64,000 bases of DNA from Piliocolobus tephrosceles (lineage: Eukaryota > Chordata > Mammalia > Primates > Cercopithecidae). Location: assembly GCF_002776525.5 (NCBI RefSeq), contig NC_045436.1, forward strand, positions 102,025,211 through 102,089,210. Direction: 5' to 3'. Both the position numbers and the translations under genes were made by a program. The notes below the pieces were generated by a model, which saw nothing but the letters and a program-made list of their open reading frames with translations, ran no database searches and was not told the DNA's origin. Positions 24,301 to 37,714 of this stretch are shown piece after piece. Numbering within the stretch: the stretch's first letter is position 1; every line of letters starts with the position of its first letter.

Positions 24301-27300
24301 CAAAGGCAATGGGAGTCTGTCTTTGCGGCTGTCCTCCTGGACCACCACGGCTTGGCGGCAGCCACTAGTCCTGCTGCTGCTGCCACTGTGGAGCGGGCCC
24401 TGGCTCTGAGTCAGGGGAACAAGAGCAAAGTGCTCAGGGCTCCTGTCCCCCACATTGTCCTTCGTGGGTTCTGGGCCTGAGGGAGCCTTAGAGGGGGCAG
24501 GGAGGGAGCTCTTGTGCTTCTTCTTCTCACTGGAGGGGGGCACTGCTGGCTTGGGCTCTTTGCTTGCTGCGGCCCGGGGCCGTCCTTTCGTCTTCACCTT
24601 GGGCTTGTCTTTGGAAGTCTGGTCTCTGGAGCCGTAGGGAAGAAGTCCCGCCTCCCTTTCCACCTGCAGGCTGGCCCGTGAATCTGCCCGGGCAGAGGCC
24701 TTGACAGGTTTTTTGGGTTGTTTGGTTCCAACAGTTTGCCTCTGTGGGGGTTCCTGCTGTGCCGGGGACTTCTGACAGCTCCTCTTTCCGGGGTGGGGGG
24801 CTTCAGGTGGGGCCCGGGGGGCTTTGCTGGAGCTTTTCAGGGGAGGATCTTTGGATTCAGAACGCTCCTGACTCGTGGCACCGTCGCTGCTGCCCTTACT
24901 CTCTGGGCGCCGCCGTGGGGACTCTGTGCTGCCGGGACCCTCCAGTGGCGCAGCTGGCTGGCTGACTTTGGTCAGCCAGTTGTCCAGCTGCCATTTGTTT
25001 GTTGTTGGAGGCTCAGGCTAAAAATAAGGAAAGAAATAAAAGTGTTAACTGACTGATGACAAATCATTCTTTTGTGTTAGTCACCCACTTATACAATACT
25101 GTCCTGCAGAGGAGCGAATCCCTCCAAAACCAGAATTTAGGTTCCAGTTATCCTCCTCAAGTTATAAGATCTATAACAATTAACTCTTAAAGCAACCGTC
25201 ACTTTTTTGTGGGATTTAGAAATTTGGTAATAGCAAGTATTAACCAACAGGCAACTGCCAACTGCTGAGAAATCTTTATAATATATTCTAATGGTAATTA
25301 TAGTATAATTTAAACAGAATTGACACATTTTGGTATGTGAACTACTCTATTAAGGAATAACAAGAGGAAATGAGTAAAAAATCATTTCATCAAGTATCTG
25401 CAGAAGGCAGCTAATGAATAAACTAAGTTTTAGTGGGCTCACATTTTATCCTTGTTTTGACATATTTTTCAACTAAAGATGACTTTTATTCAAGAAGAGA
25501 TTTCTCTTTTTTGTGTGTGATAGGGTCTCACTCTCTTGCCCAGACTGGAGTACAGTAGCATCATAATAGCTCACTGCAGCCTCAAACTTCTGGCCTCAAG
25601 TGATCTTCCTGCCTCAGTTTTCCAAAGCACTAGAATAACAGGCCCATTTCTCTCTTTTACTTAAAAACATTATGTAGTAAACATTTACATGTGACAAAGT
25701 TATCACATCACATGTAGTATATACTGATTTGCAATTTTTACACCTTGATAAGAAGTCAGCTGGGTCACATTAGCCAAGCACTTAATCCCATGTGAACCCT
25801 TTAAAAGTCAAACATTGGACCAACACGGTGGTTCACGCCTATAATCTCAGCTTTGGAAGGCCAACACAGGAGAATTCTTTAAGCCCAGGAGTTCAAGACC
25901 AGCCTGGGCAACATAGCAATACCTCATTGATACAAAAAAGTAAAAGATTAGCCAGGAGAGGTGGCACATGCCTGTGGCCCCAGCTACTCAGAAGGCTAAG
26001 GTGAGGACTGCTCGAGCCCAGGAGATTGAGACCGCAGGGAGCCATGTGCACTCCAACTTGGGTGATAGAGTGACACCTCGGTCTCAAAAAAAAAAAAAAA
26101 AAAAGTCATACATCAAATCTCTCATTACAAGCAACCTGGTCTGAAATAGCACCTATGTTTCTAAGATACAAAGGGAGGCATACAGTCAGGGGCAATGAGA
26201 ATGTACAATTGCGTGGCATAAAAACAGAGGTTCCTGAGGTTCCTGGCTTGTTATCTTAACTGTTAGTTCAACCTTTGTCGCTATATTAACTGCTGTTGCA
26301 TCCCACCACGTCTCTCCAGCTCGGCTATTACACCTTATTAAAAGAATGACAGAGACTCTTGTGTCTCCAAGTTCCACTACTCTATCTTGCACATAGTGGG
26401 TGCATGAGATACATGAGTATTCTGCTAGGTGGATTACTATATCCATGAATTTCATATCATATAGAAAAATATTATTGTCTAACAGATAGTTACATTTATT
26501 TTAAAGAGAACACATCGCTGTCCTTATGTCCTTATCTTAAGAAAAATACTAATTTCTTTAAAGATCCACTCTGGGAGGTGGTTTGTAGAAATAAGTCATA
26601 TACATAATGCATCAGAAAATTAGTTGAAAGACATCCTACTTCAGATTTATTTGCTTAGATTATAGATAAGGAGAACACTCCAGTAGGTGGAAAAGTTTTA
26701 AGGGGAAGAAAGACTGCTGACAATTTTTCCGAGTGGAACATCCCAAATAATTCTACTCCATAAAACATGGAAATCTAATGATGAAAAATATGTGGCTATG
26801 ACATAAAGGCTTTTTGGCCAGGAAAAGGTTAGGTAATAAAATGATCAGGTAGACAGTTCGGGTTTAGTGTAACTAATGGAACAGAACTAAGAAACTTAAA
26901 AAACCAGGCAAGAACATTCTTTGGACAGTAAGACGATTGCATAATTCCTTTTTTTCTTTCTGTTTACCCCATACTGCTGCTTATGATAACATTATCTTCC
27001 TTATGGCTTCCTTCGCTTATGTTAACTGTATACCTATGCTGTCATCCGAATTTAAGGGCAGAGAGGGAGGGAAGAAGGAAACTACTATTAAGTGGCAGGC
27101 ATTTTGTCACATGTAATCTAAATCTGTATTCAATATTCTAAGAAGGCAGAATGGTTAAGAGTAGAGAAAAGATTAGCACACAATGCCCACTTGTCAAACA
27201 TGATTTCCTACAGAGACTTCAGGGTGTGGTTACATAAGTGGTTAACTGATGGGACAAGGTAGTGAGAGACATCACTTGCCAATCACAACAGGCACCAAGC

Positions 27301-30300
27301 CTTCACACCCTTCCTCAGGAAAGGTATGGATACACCTCACCCACTGGCTACACTTACAACTGCACCCCAATCCCTGGCATGCTCTTTAGAAGATGATTTA
27401 AGTGCGAACCCAAAAGGGAAGTCATTCCTGGTATAAATAACACCTGGTTTCCCCCCAACCCCCAGAACAGCATAGTACTGAGATACATTTAGTAGTCCCA
27501 AAGAATGTCTTGGTTACAGAAATATAATATATTCTTCCACTACAGTCCTAAAAAGTTCTGAAGGAAGGCCTATGTCCCAATTTGAGGGTAAAATTGAGTA
27601 GTTGTGCCAGACAAGGGGAAGAGGTAGGGGCAATCCTGTATACCCAATATTAAGTTGTGAAATGGATACAATTTCTTTGACATATTATTTGGGTACTGAG
27701 ATGGAAAAAATGTTTTCATAAGGGATTGATTTAAAATATTTTTTAGGCTGGGCGCCGTGGCTCATGCCTGTAATCCCAGCACTTTGGGAGGCTGAGGTGG
27801 GTGGATCACTTGAGGTCAGGAGTTCGAGACCAGCCTGGCCAACATGGTGAAACCCCATCTCTACTAAAAATACAAAAATTAGCCGGATGTGGTGGCACGT
27901 ACCTGTAGTCCCAGCTACTCACTCAGGAGGCTGAGGTAGGAGAATCACTTGAACCCGGGAGGCAGAGCTTGCAGTGAGCCGAGATCACACCACTGCACTC
28001 CAGCCTAGGTGACAGAGTGAGACTCTGTCTCAATAAAAATAAATAAATAAAAATGAAAATAAAACATTTTTAAAAATAAAGTTTAAGTAGATAAAAGTGC
28101 CAAGGTTTTAGACTTTCAAATATCCTAGGAACATTTTATCTTTGTTTAGAGGATCAAGGTCTGGACTTTCATTTCTTTCTCTGCCTCTCCTCACCCGACC
28201 CCCAATCTGCCCTCCCAGTGCCAGTGCAACCCAAATACTGCAAATTGGAAATAGGAAAAAAAGGATATAATTATTTTGTATTAGGTGTTTTAATAAATTG
28301 GCAAAAGTCAGTATATTTTAGAATGAATTATGATTTTGAATTAAGAAGTTCTGAGCTATGCACAATACAGATTTATTCTTTTAGTAACACTACATAGCTA
28401 CGGGGAATATGAGTGCAAAACGTTTTTTAAATGCTTGAGGTGATGGGTACCCCACTTACTCTGATGTGATTATTATGCATTATACGGCTGTATCAAAATA
28501 TCTCACGCACCCATATATACACCTACTACATACCCAAAACATTAAAAGACATAAAAGAGTGAGAAACAGTGAAAACTGCATAATCTACAGTACTGATTAT
28601 GGAATATTAATGAAAAAGAATTTTCATTAATATCTGTATGTACAACTTATTATGGAATTTGTGTTACTCCCCAAATAACACCAGAGATTTATAATAATGC
28701 AGGTATTTACTGTAAAAGGAAAGAGATGTAGTTAAATACTTTAGGAAAAATTCAAAATTTAAAATCTAAACAAAGATAAAATATTCCCAGGAGGATGAGC
28801 CTCAGTACATAACACATACTGTCCACAAGTCTGGATCTACAATACATACCAATACTAGCCCTTTTTAGTAAAGCGATTTTAAAAGATAAGGCAGGAGGGG
28901 ACCATTTATTTTACTTCTAAGAGGTTTCACTCTATTCCAGTAACTTCTCAAGCAATAAAATATATCTATGTCTCATTACTACAAACACCAGACTTTCTAT
29001 CAAGTTTCAATTATTCAGCCAAATCTGTACCATTTCCATTTTATTTTAATTAAATGTTATTTAATTATCTTTTCGATGTCAGTAATCTAACTAGCATGAA
29101 GATTTTTCTTAAGAATAAGGTGAAACACAAAGTAAAGATCTTACAAACGTTAACAGTGAACATCACACAATTTGTCTGCACAGCATATTCAGTATCCTTT
29201 TCCTTGAGGCAAAGAAAAATTATTTCAATAGCAATTAGTATCATATAAGGAAACAAAGAGCCCTAGAAACATACAATGTAGTTTCTAAATCTGAAAGGCA
29301 CTTCAAGTGCAGTTAATACTGATGCATGTCTGTCCACTCCAAAACATATCAAGCTCTTATTTTCCGCGCCAGACACAGATTCGCGTCTAACAGAAAATGA
29401 CAGCCAGTTATTTTCTCAGCCTCCCTCACCCTCAGACAAGACCCTTAAATCTCCCTACATCAGCTCCAGATGTATTCAGTTAATGCCCCACTGGAACTGC
29501 TTTGCTTTCTAAACAGAGACAAACACAGAAGGCTTTTTAATGCTTTCCTAATTAGAAAGCTTCATTTCCTGGCATTTCCATATTAAATATCTGGAATATT
29601 TTTCTCGATGTGGGCTGGTCTAATTCACCAAAAAGAAAAGAATGCCTTCCCTTTTCATTCATTTCTTTCCCCACCATAATTTTTACAACGTTACCCAAAT
29701 TTTGAGGTTATTTGGCAACCCTGTTAGCTGTTACTAACAATTTCTTGGGCTCCACAATCCAGTAAATAGCATAAACCCTCTATATTTATTTAGTGCTTAA
29801 GATTTTCAGTCTTATCAGTTTATCTTTACAATATTCTCCTGACGGTGGGTGACAAGCAAACACCATCATCCCTGTTTTACATGGGGCAGAAGGGAGCAAG
29901 AAACAGAACCCTGACAAAATCACTTTGCCATCAATTTAATGCATGGCTTTTAGTAATTCGAAAATAGAACTCCTGATGACTTATTTCTAGTTCACTTTCC
30001 TGCCCTTTGCTAAATCAGGCGGTCTCCTTTTACTTTCCTTAATTCATGCATTTATAAAACTTCAAAAAGAATTCTCATTAATATTAAAATAGCAGCCTAC
30101 TGAAACCAAGTTTTCTTTTTAAAAGAAGGGAAAAGAAAATGGTGTGCAAACAGTCTTAATGAGTTGATCTTCAAAACACCACTAGCAACGACAGAGAAGA
30201 CCTATCATTTTCAACAGGGGAGAGAAGACCTCTCTCCCAGCTCTCCTTTATTAAATATTTGGTAAGAAGCAAATAAATAGAAACAGATGGCTCTAGACAG

Positions 30301-33300
30301 CGTAGGAGCAGGAAAGCATTGCCCTATGGCACAGAATGACTCAGTCTCATGGTCAGTCCTGGCCCACAGCAGAGACTCTAGCTTCAAAGGGCAGAATGCT
30401 GCCATTTAAGGTGGCCATCTCGAGGGGGGACACGGTACCTCCGGAGCTGGGGTTTCTAGGGGCTCATTTTCTTCGCTGTCACTTGAACTGCTCTCGCTCT
30501 CCGAGTCTGAGGAACTGTCTGAGTCACTGGTGCTTTCTGACTCTGCACTGCTGGAATGTGCTGATGCCACCGGTTCTGGAAGGGACTGTGGAACACTGCA
30601 AAGCAACCAAAAGATAAAATTAGAAGGCACGATGCAAGGTGGATTTCTTCTTTCTCCCTTGCCCATTTTTCTGCTACTCAAAAGGAAGGGTCTTGGTATT
30701 AGATACACTGCTAAACTATCACATCATCCAACTGAGAAAGGCCCAAAGTAGTTTAATAGAAAAGCAAAAACCTCTGAAAACTGTTCACCAGATAAATGCA
30801 TAAATGAGAAGCCTGTGAAATTTTACTCCTGAAGAATATTTCAAGCGATCCAAAATTTAAGTTAGATGCTGGGTGCTTCATATGAAGGGTTGGTAAACCA
30901 TAGCCTAGGCTGGCTGCCTGCTTTTCTAAATAAAAGTCTTATTGGAAGACACCCATACCCATTTCTTTAATGTACTATGTCTGCTTTTATGCTGCAATGG
31001 CAGATTTGAACAGTTGCAACAGAGACATATACGGCCCACAAAGCCTAAAATATTCACTATCTGATCCTTTAAGTTTGCTGGTCTCTGCTACACATAACCA
31101 AATCCAATTAATTTCTATAAGAAAAGCCAGTACGTTAAATCTCCCTATATTCTCTATACAAGAACTGGGTGGTAGCCAAAGACCACTAAATATAAATGGT
31201 GTTCTTTTGCAAGATGAACTCAAAAGTAAACAACCATTCACACTTCCTGGCAGAACTACAAAAGTGATTTAGGGATCATCCCCAAATATCAGCCAAAGGA
31301 GAGATTATCTACTCCAAATTTTAAGAATGGGGCAATAAATCTAAGTTAGTGAGAAAACACATTGATCACACCGCTAGACACACATAGAATTTCAAAGCAT
31401 ATATAATCTTAAAGCTTCACCCTAGATGGTATTAATTAAAGCAATAAGTCATTAACTAAAATCTGGACAGATTCCAAATCCACCTAAAACATTTTCAAAA
31501 TAGATTCGTAAATAACATACTAGAATAAAAAGTATTAAACAATAACAAAATCACTAGTTGAAGTAATTTTAAAGCACACACGATACAACTATATAATTTC
31601 CTCACAGAAATGCTGTACCCAGTCTGTGGCCCTATGTCCACTGGCAGCTGAAGAGCATGAGCCAGTGATGAGCAAAAGGGGCTACACTCTCAATGTTGCT
31701 CCTGCCTCAAATCTGTACCCCTGCTTGGTCTCTTCTTTTTCCTTTTCCTTCACTTTTAGAAGTTAGGCTACCTTGTCATGTTTTATGAGTCATCATAACC
31801 CACTAGAAATGACTGAACAAAATAAGACATAATCAAGCAAACCTTATGAATCTGTAAGAGTGCACATAATTACATGGGCTTCCTCCACATTAACTATAAC
31901 ATCCCTTGCATAATGGACAAGATTTTATTGCTAATCTCGTCTCCGAGTGGATGAGCACATCTCAAGGGAGTAAAATAACTTTGTCCATAAAAGACAGGTA
32001 TCTGGCATATCACAGGAAAATATTATAAAAGTAGTTCAAACAGTTCATATTTTCAAAAATTAAATCATCACATTTCCTAAAGTATGGCTGGCTTGTTCCA
32101 TTTCCCATCACACTGAAATGTACTGCTGGTCATTTTGAAAAGCAGCTGAAACAGTATGAAAATTCATGTAACTAAGAAAACAGCCATAATGAAAAAGAAG
32201 TTCTGGAAATAATTGAGCTTTACTGAAAACAGCAAATCTGTTACCTCCACTAAAACCCGGGGTTGTCAGTTTAACTTTTCAAATATTGATTACCTAACAC
32301 TGATGATAAATTGTATTTTAAGCTTGTTTGTAAACTCCTTTTTTGAGACAGAGTCTCGCTCTGTCACCCAGGCTGGAGTGCAGTGGCACGATTTCAGCTC
32401 ACTGCCAACCTCCATCTCTTGGGTTCAAGCGATTCTCCTGCCTCAACCTCCCGAGTAGCTGGGACTACAGGCACGCGCCACCATGCCTGGCTAACATTTG
32501 TATTTTTAGTAGAGACAGGGTTTCACCATGTTGTCCAGGCTGGTCTCGAACTCCTGACCTCAAGTGATCTGCCCACCTCGGCCTCCCAAAGTGCTGGAGT
32601 TACAGGCGTGAGCTAGTACGCCCAGCCTGTAAATTCTTAAAAATCTTTAACATCTATACTGATGATGCAGATCAGTGTGGGGCTCTCGCTTCTATAGGGT
32701 TAACAGCCTCCTTATGGCTGATTTAAGCTTCCAAAATATTAAACAGGTACTTTCCTTTTACTGTGATCCTTCAGCTCCTTCCCATGAAAAAACTGCGGAA
32801 GTACTAAATAAGGCTTTATTTTTCCCATTTGGTAAAAAAATTGCAAACATTCTGTACAGATGGGGAGAAACCCACACGGTACCTTGGAGGTGCAGATGAG
32901 GAGGGAGGCTTCTCTGGGGTCTAGGCATTCACAATAAGGGGAAGAAGGAACAGGAAAAGAACAAAAAACAGGTTAGAACAAGCAGCTCAGATCTGTTAGA
33001 TGGATTTAAAAGGACTCCTGGTATTACAGGCTGTGCAACACTTACTTGTTCACCGTCACTGTCCTCACTGTCACTGAGCTGAAGGTCGTCTTCGAGCATG
33101 CTGGAATGGGCAGGGACACAGAGAAGAATGAATGTGAAATGATTTCTAACAACTTTTCTAGCACGTAAATAGAAAATATGCCTAATTAAACAAAAGAGAG
33201 AGAGGACATGTATATGTTTTCTTTTTTTATTAAAGGCTGTAATTTCCTGAAAATGTAAGTTTTACAATTATACAATTACAATGTACGAATACAATTATAA

Positions 33301-36300
33301 TTATATAATTATAACACAAAAACCAGTTAAGTGCAAGCCTCTCACCATCTCAAGACAGACTCTTTCACAGGTTACAAACACTGAAGCAGAACTACCACAA
33401 GACAAGGATTCATTGCGAGCCCTGAGACTAAAGTCCTCCACTCCTAATCAGTGAGGTCAGGGTCCATGCAAACAAAACAAATGGGGTGGATGGGGGGGAT
33501 ACATAACACACTCAATTACTTTCTTCCAAAAGCTCTAACTGAATTAGAGTAATTAGCCATTAAATGAATTAAAGTTGAATGAATATTTGTAAAGCACTCA
33601 GAACAGTGCCAGGCACATAAAAAGTTCAACATTAGAATTAAATACACAGTAAGATGTATGATGCTATCAAGGCAAATATCACCCAACAGTGTAGTTACCT
33701 TACATTTCTGTCCAAAGGACATTATTAATAGTGAGCTTTATTTTTCACATGTAATAAATTATTCTTTTTTGCCTATGTGAACATTGGTCAATGGGAACAG
33801 TAATACAAACGCAATTGTCTACAGATTATGTTTAACCTTATCGCTATTGTTTCAGTGGGAAAAAAAAAAATCCATTTCCTCAAACTTGGATTAACATATC
33901 TGTAGGCATTCTGGCTTATGGTGAACCCAAATAGTAAAAAGCAAACATTTGCCAATCTGTACATGTGTTGCCAAATTTTAAAAACCCCCCCACCCTTAAC
34001 CTTCTTCCATGGAAATACCCAAATATCACAGGGATGAATCAGTAATTGCTTCCTCTCTTCCTTTTCCCCCAAATTTTATGAACATGGCTATTTGAGGAAA
34101 TGTTATAAGTAAAACTGAAAAGGAAAAAATAATCTGCTGGAGCATTACCAATGCTCCAAAAAGCAAATTATTAGAGGTTAAAATCCTTCAGTATTTCCAA
34201 AAATACCTATTCAAAAATCTTACCACCAATTTTTACTGCAAAGCCACTATCTACCACTGAAGAAAGCAAGCATGGTTACTTTGGAAATCCTGGTAAAAAT
34301 CACTATATTTTCTAATGAAAATGAATAAAACTTGGCTGTTTTGTAAATGACCGCCTACGTGAGGTGGTAACTCTGCCAAGAAACAACTTTCATAAATGTA
34401 CTAAAAACATACTGGGATAAGTTTCTAAATAAAATGAAAACTGTCAGCAACTTGTAAACGCAGGTTTTGCACAATATTTATCTAACAGAAGCTAAATTCA
34501 TATTTTTATTTCTTTTTGAGACAGGGTCTCACTCTGTTACCCAGGTGTGGTCTTGGCTTACTGCAACCTCCGCCTCCTGGGCTCAAGCAACCCTTCTGCC
34601 TCAGCCTCCCGAATAGTTGGGACTACAGGCGCATGCCACCATGCTCAGCTAATTTTTGTGTTTTTGTAGAGATGAGGTCTTACTATGGTGCTCAGGCTGG
34701 TCTAGAGCACCTGGGCTCAAGTGGTCTGCCCACCTCAGCCTCCCAAACTGCTGGAATTACAGGCGTGAGCCGCTGTGCACAGCTAAATTCATATTTTTTC
34801 AAGGCTAGAAAATACAGCCTTCAGTCATAGGACTTGCCAGTTAGCAACATAATGGTATACAAGAAACAGTCACTCAACAGGTTTATTGCTAAATGGTGGC
34901 TTGGCTGGGATATACACAAACAAAAGATAAAAGAAGTATCTTTGAAATAAATGTAAAGGCCGGGCGCAGTGGCTCAAGCCTGTAATCCCAGCACTTTGGG
35001 AGGCCAAGACGGGTGGATCACGAGGTCAGGAGATCGAGACCTTCCTGGCTAACACGGTGAAACCCCGTCTCTACTAAAAATACAAAAAATTAGCCAGCCG
35101 AGGTGGCCGGCGCCTGTGGTCCCAGCTACTCGGGAGGCTGAGGCAGGAGAATGGCGTGAACCTGGGAGGCGGAGGTTGCAGTGAGCTGAGATCCAGCCAC
35201 TGCACTCCAGCCTGGGCGACAGAGCAAGACTCCGTCTCAAAAAATAAATAAATAAATAAATAAATGTAAAGTATAATACAACCAGAAAAATATCTGGCGA
35301 AGTGTATTCAATATTAGCCACCAACCACAACAAAACAAAAAATGGACCTCTTTCTTAGTAACTAGGTTTGTTTTGAATAAAACTGATTTGCCTTAATTCT
35401 TGTAACATCAATGATCATGTAATCCAACCACACTTCCTGTTTTGAGCACAGGATTAGAGATTCTGTAACTTTCTCTTCTAGCTACTAAACATCTAACTTC
35501 CAAGAACATACTCTCCTAAAGTAAGGCAGAAAGTTAGAGAAAGTTCTGACTTTTGGCTCCACTTCCTCTTCAGGATAAACAGGTACCATGAAAATGCTGT
35601 CCCAGATTCTAAAAATCTTCCCTGCAGAGAATTACGTAGATAGTAACAAAATAAGCCTGCAGGTATAAAACCTGTTCCGAACCTAAGGAGTAGGGACTGT
35701 GATCTCTGAAGGAAGATCGCAAAAGCTATCTCCAAAGAAACACTCAGAAGTGATAAAACCAGCATGGTCAAACAAAATCTCTCCTCCCTCATTTGGGATG
35801 TATTGGGATTTATACATAAAGTATTTTACTTAATAAAAATTTGTGAGTATAATGTATTTGATAAAGAATAAACATATCTCACATGAGAATCAGCAGATCT
35901 GTGTATTACTAGTGTCTGCTGGCACAGCCAAGAGTAACCACAAAATATTTCAGAAAGCATGATGATTTACTGTATCACCAGAGGTGGGTATCTCAACATA
36001 AACTAGCATGCTATTACTGGAGGAGAAAATGGCTCAAGAAAAAAAAAATTTTCTAAAGTTTTTTGATTAAAAAACATGTACGACATCTACTTTAAGTTAC
36101 AAGTTGTTAACTAAGTTATGCTAATATAAAAAAGCAATCATGAATACCATTATGATTTTTTTTCAAACAGAAAATCCATGTAGCCGAAGACAATTTGATG
36201 ACAGGTGAAGGATTTTTAGGCATAAGGACAAATTTTAAAGGAATTCAAATTTCTTTTAAATTTAAGAGGCTAAGGTCCTCCGCCTGTCTCACACACTATA

Positions 36301-37682
36301 TTTGAAGCCAAGGACGTACTATATGTGAAGAATCAGCCCTTGAATGTGAAGAATGAGGAGATGAACTACAGCACACCTAGGTGAGCACCTCTGTCCCCAC
36401 AGCATGAGAAGCCAAATCTCTTGGACCCAGTCTCAGCCATAGTAATAAAGCCTGGGTCAAGAGAACAGAAAGCTCAATGGATATGCTTCTTCTTTCTCAC
36501 CTGTAAGTTTTTTTGAATTAGGATCAAATCATTTTCACCTTTATATTCTGTCTAGAAACTGGTAGGTATCCTAAAAAAGCAGGCTGAATAGGACCCCTTT
36601 GTTGAATAAGTAATAGTATCATGTAGCTGTGCCCACTATGTGATCAGAACAGACACTGCCTATATTACGATCCTGTGTGGTGGCTTTTGACTATCCCTTC
36701 ACATTCTAAGGATGAGGAAAACAGCCACCTGACATGCCCAAGATCATGAAGCTGGCACATGCTGGGGCTAGGATGCAATCTATCCCATCTGATACAAGAT
36801 CCCCTTGTTCTGGCCAATGGATAACACAATGATTAGAAAACCCAACTGATGTAATTAAATCTAAGTTCCAGAACCCACCAAGAGGAAGACTTTGATTTAA
36901 AATAAAACTACTTTCCTATTGGAACTCAATATGCTATGCTTCCCTTATGAAGATAAATTAACTTTAAACCTTATATACTTTGGTCAAATAACAAATTTCA
37001 TTTCCAAACGCAAAGTCAAGGAAGTTATTTCAAAACATACAAAATCGTATTATCTACTTTGATAGTGTTCAAAAGAAGCCAAATTGCTCAGGTAAAGCAA
37101 CTCTTTAAACTACATGTAGATTTAATCGCATTTTATATTTGGTTAGGTAAACTTTTTGCTTACAGGTAACAATTCTCAAAACCCTTTGTACAAATGCATT
37201 TTTCAGGCAGCTGTTCTAGCAAAGCTTAAAGAGCCACATACAGGTTCTGGCAGGCATGCTGCAGTGAGTCAACCCAACTGCTACTGTGTGAAGACACAAA
37301 GTCACCATTTCTTTTCAATTTCTTAGTACTGGGCTTGCCCGAAGCTTTCACTGCCAATATTTTGCAACATCTCAATTCAGATCCAAAAAGTATTTACATA
37401 GCCTTATTTCTTGGCTTAACATTTCTTATGATCATTTTGAGAAAGAGCAAGTGAAGTCAAGCTCATAGCAGTTATTCAAAATCAGTAAATCACAACCATG
37501 GCATCAGGTGTGCTAAAAATAATAAGAAAAGTAACACTTTTCAGGAACCACTAACAAGTATGTGAGAATGTGTAAACTTACAGAATCTCACAGATCTAAA
37601 ACTGATCCGGGGATAGGATGGGCAATGGCACACAAGGCAGGAGAAAGAGGCTGGGCTCCAGAGCACAGCCAGAATCCCAGAA

Positions 37683-37714
<32 letters not shown>

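Larger units (their letters stand above)
25018..32882 (-). other. AFF1: AFF1 introns 9 and 10 (exon 10 between them)
   Basis: Intron 10 (25018-30438) has three Alu copies and an L1-like fragment; 26110-27740 and 28580-30200 are unique AT-rich sequence. Intron 9 (30596-32882) has a hAT element and one Alu; 31100-32330 shows nothing recognisable. Confidence 0.85.

Noticed and set aside
3245..25017. Assignment of the gene to AFF4
   Set aside because: AFF4 shares the domain order but differs in the C-terminal homology domain and ends differently. The LTKTP end and the QTYSNEVHC exon fit AFF1.
24085..25017. GC-rich block as a CpG-island promoter
   Set aside because: The GC content is explained by coding exon 11, and no promoter features are seen.
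24095..25056. Plus-strand open frames of 60-112 codons
   Set aside because: Antisense shadows of the GC-rich exon 11.
30336..30617. Plus-strand 93-codon open frame
   Set aside because: Antisense of the Ser/Asp/Glu-rich exon 10.
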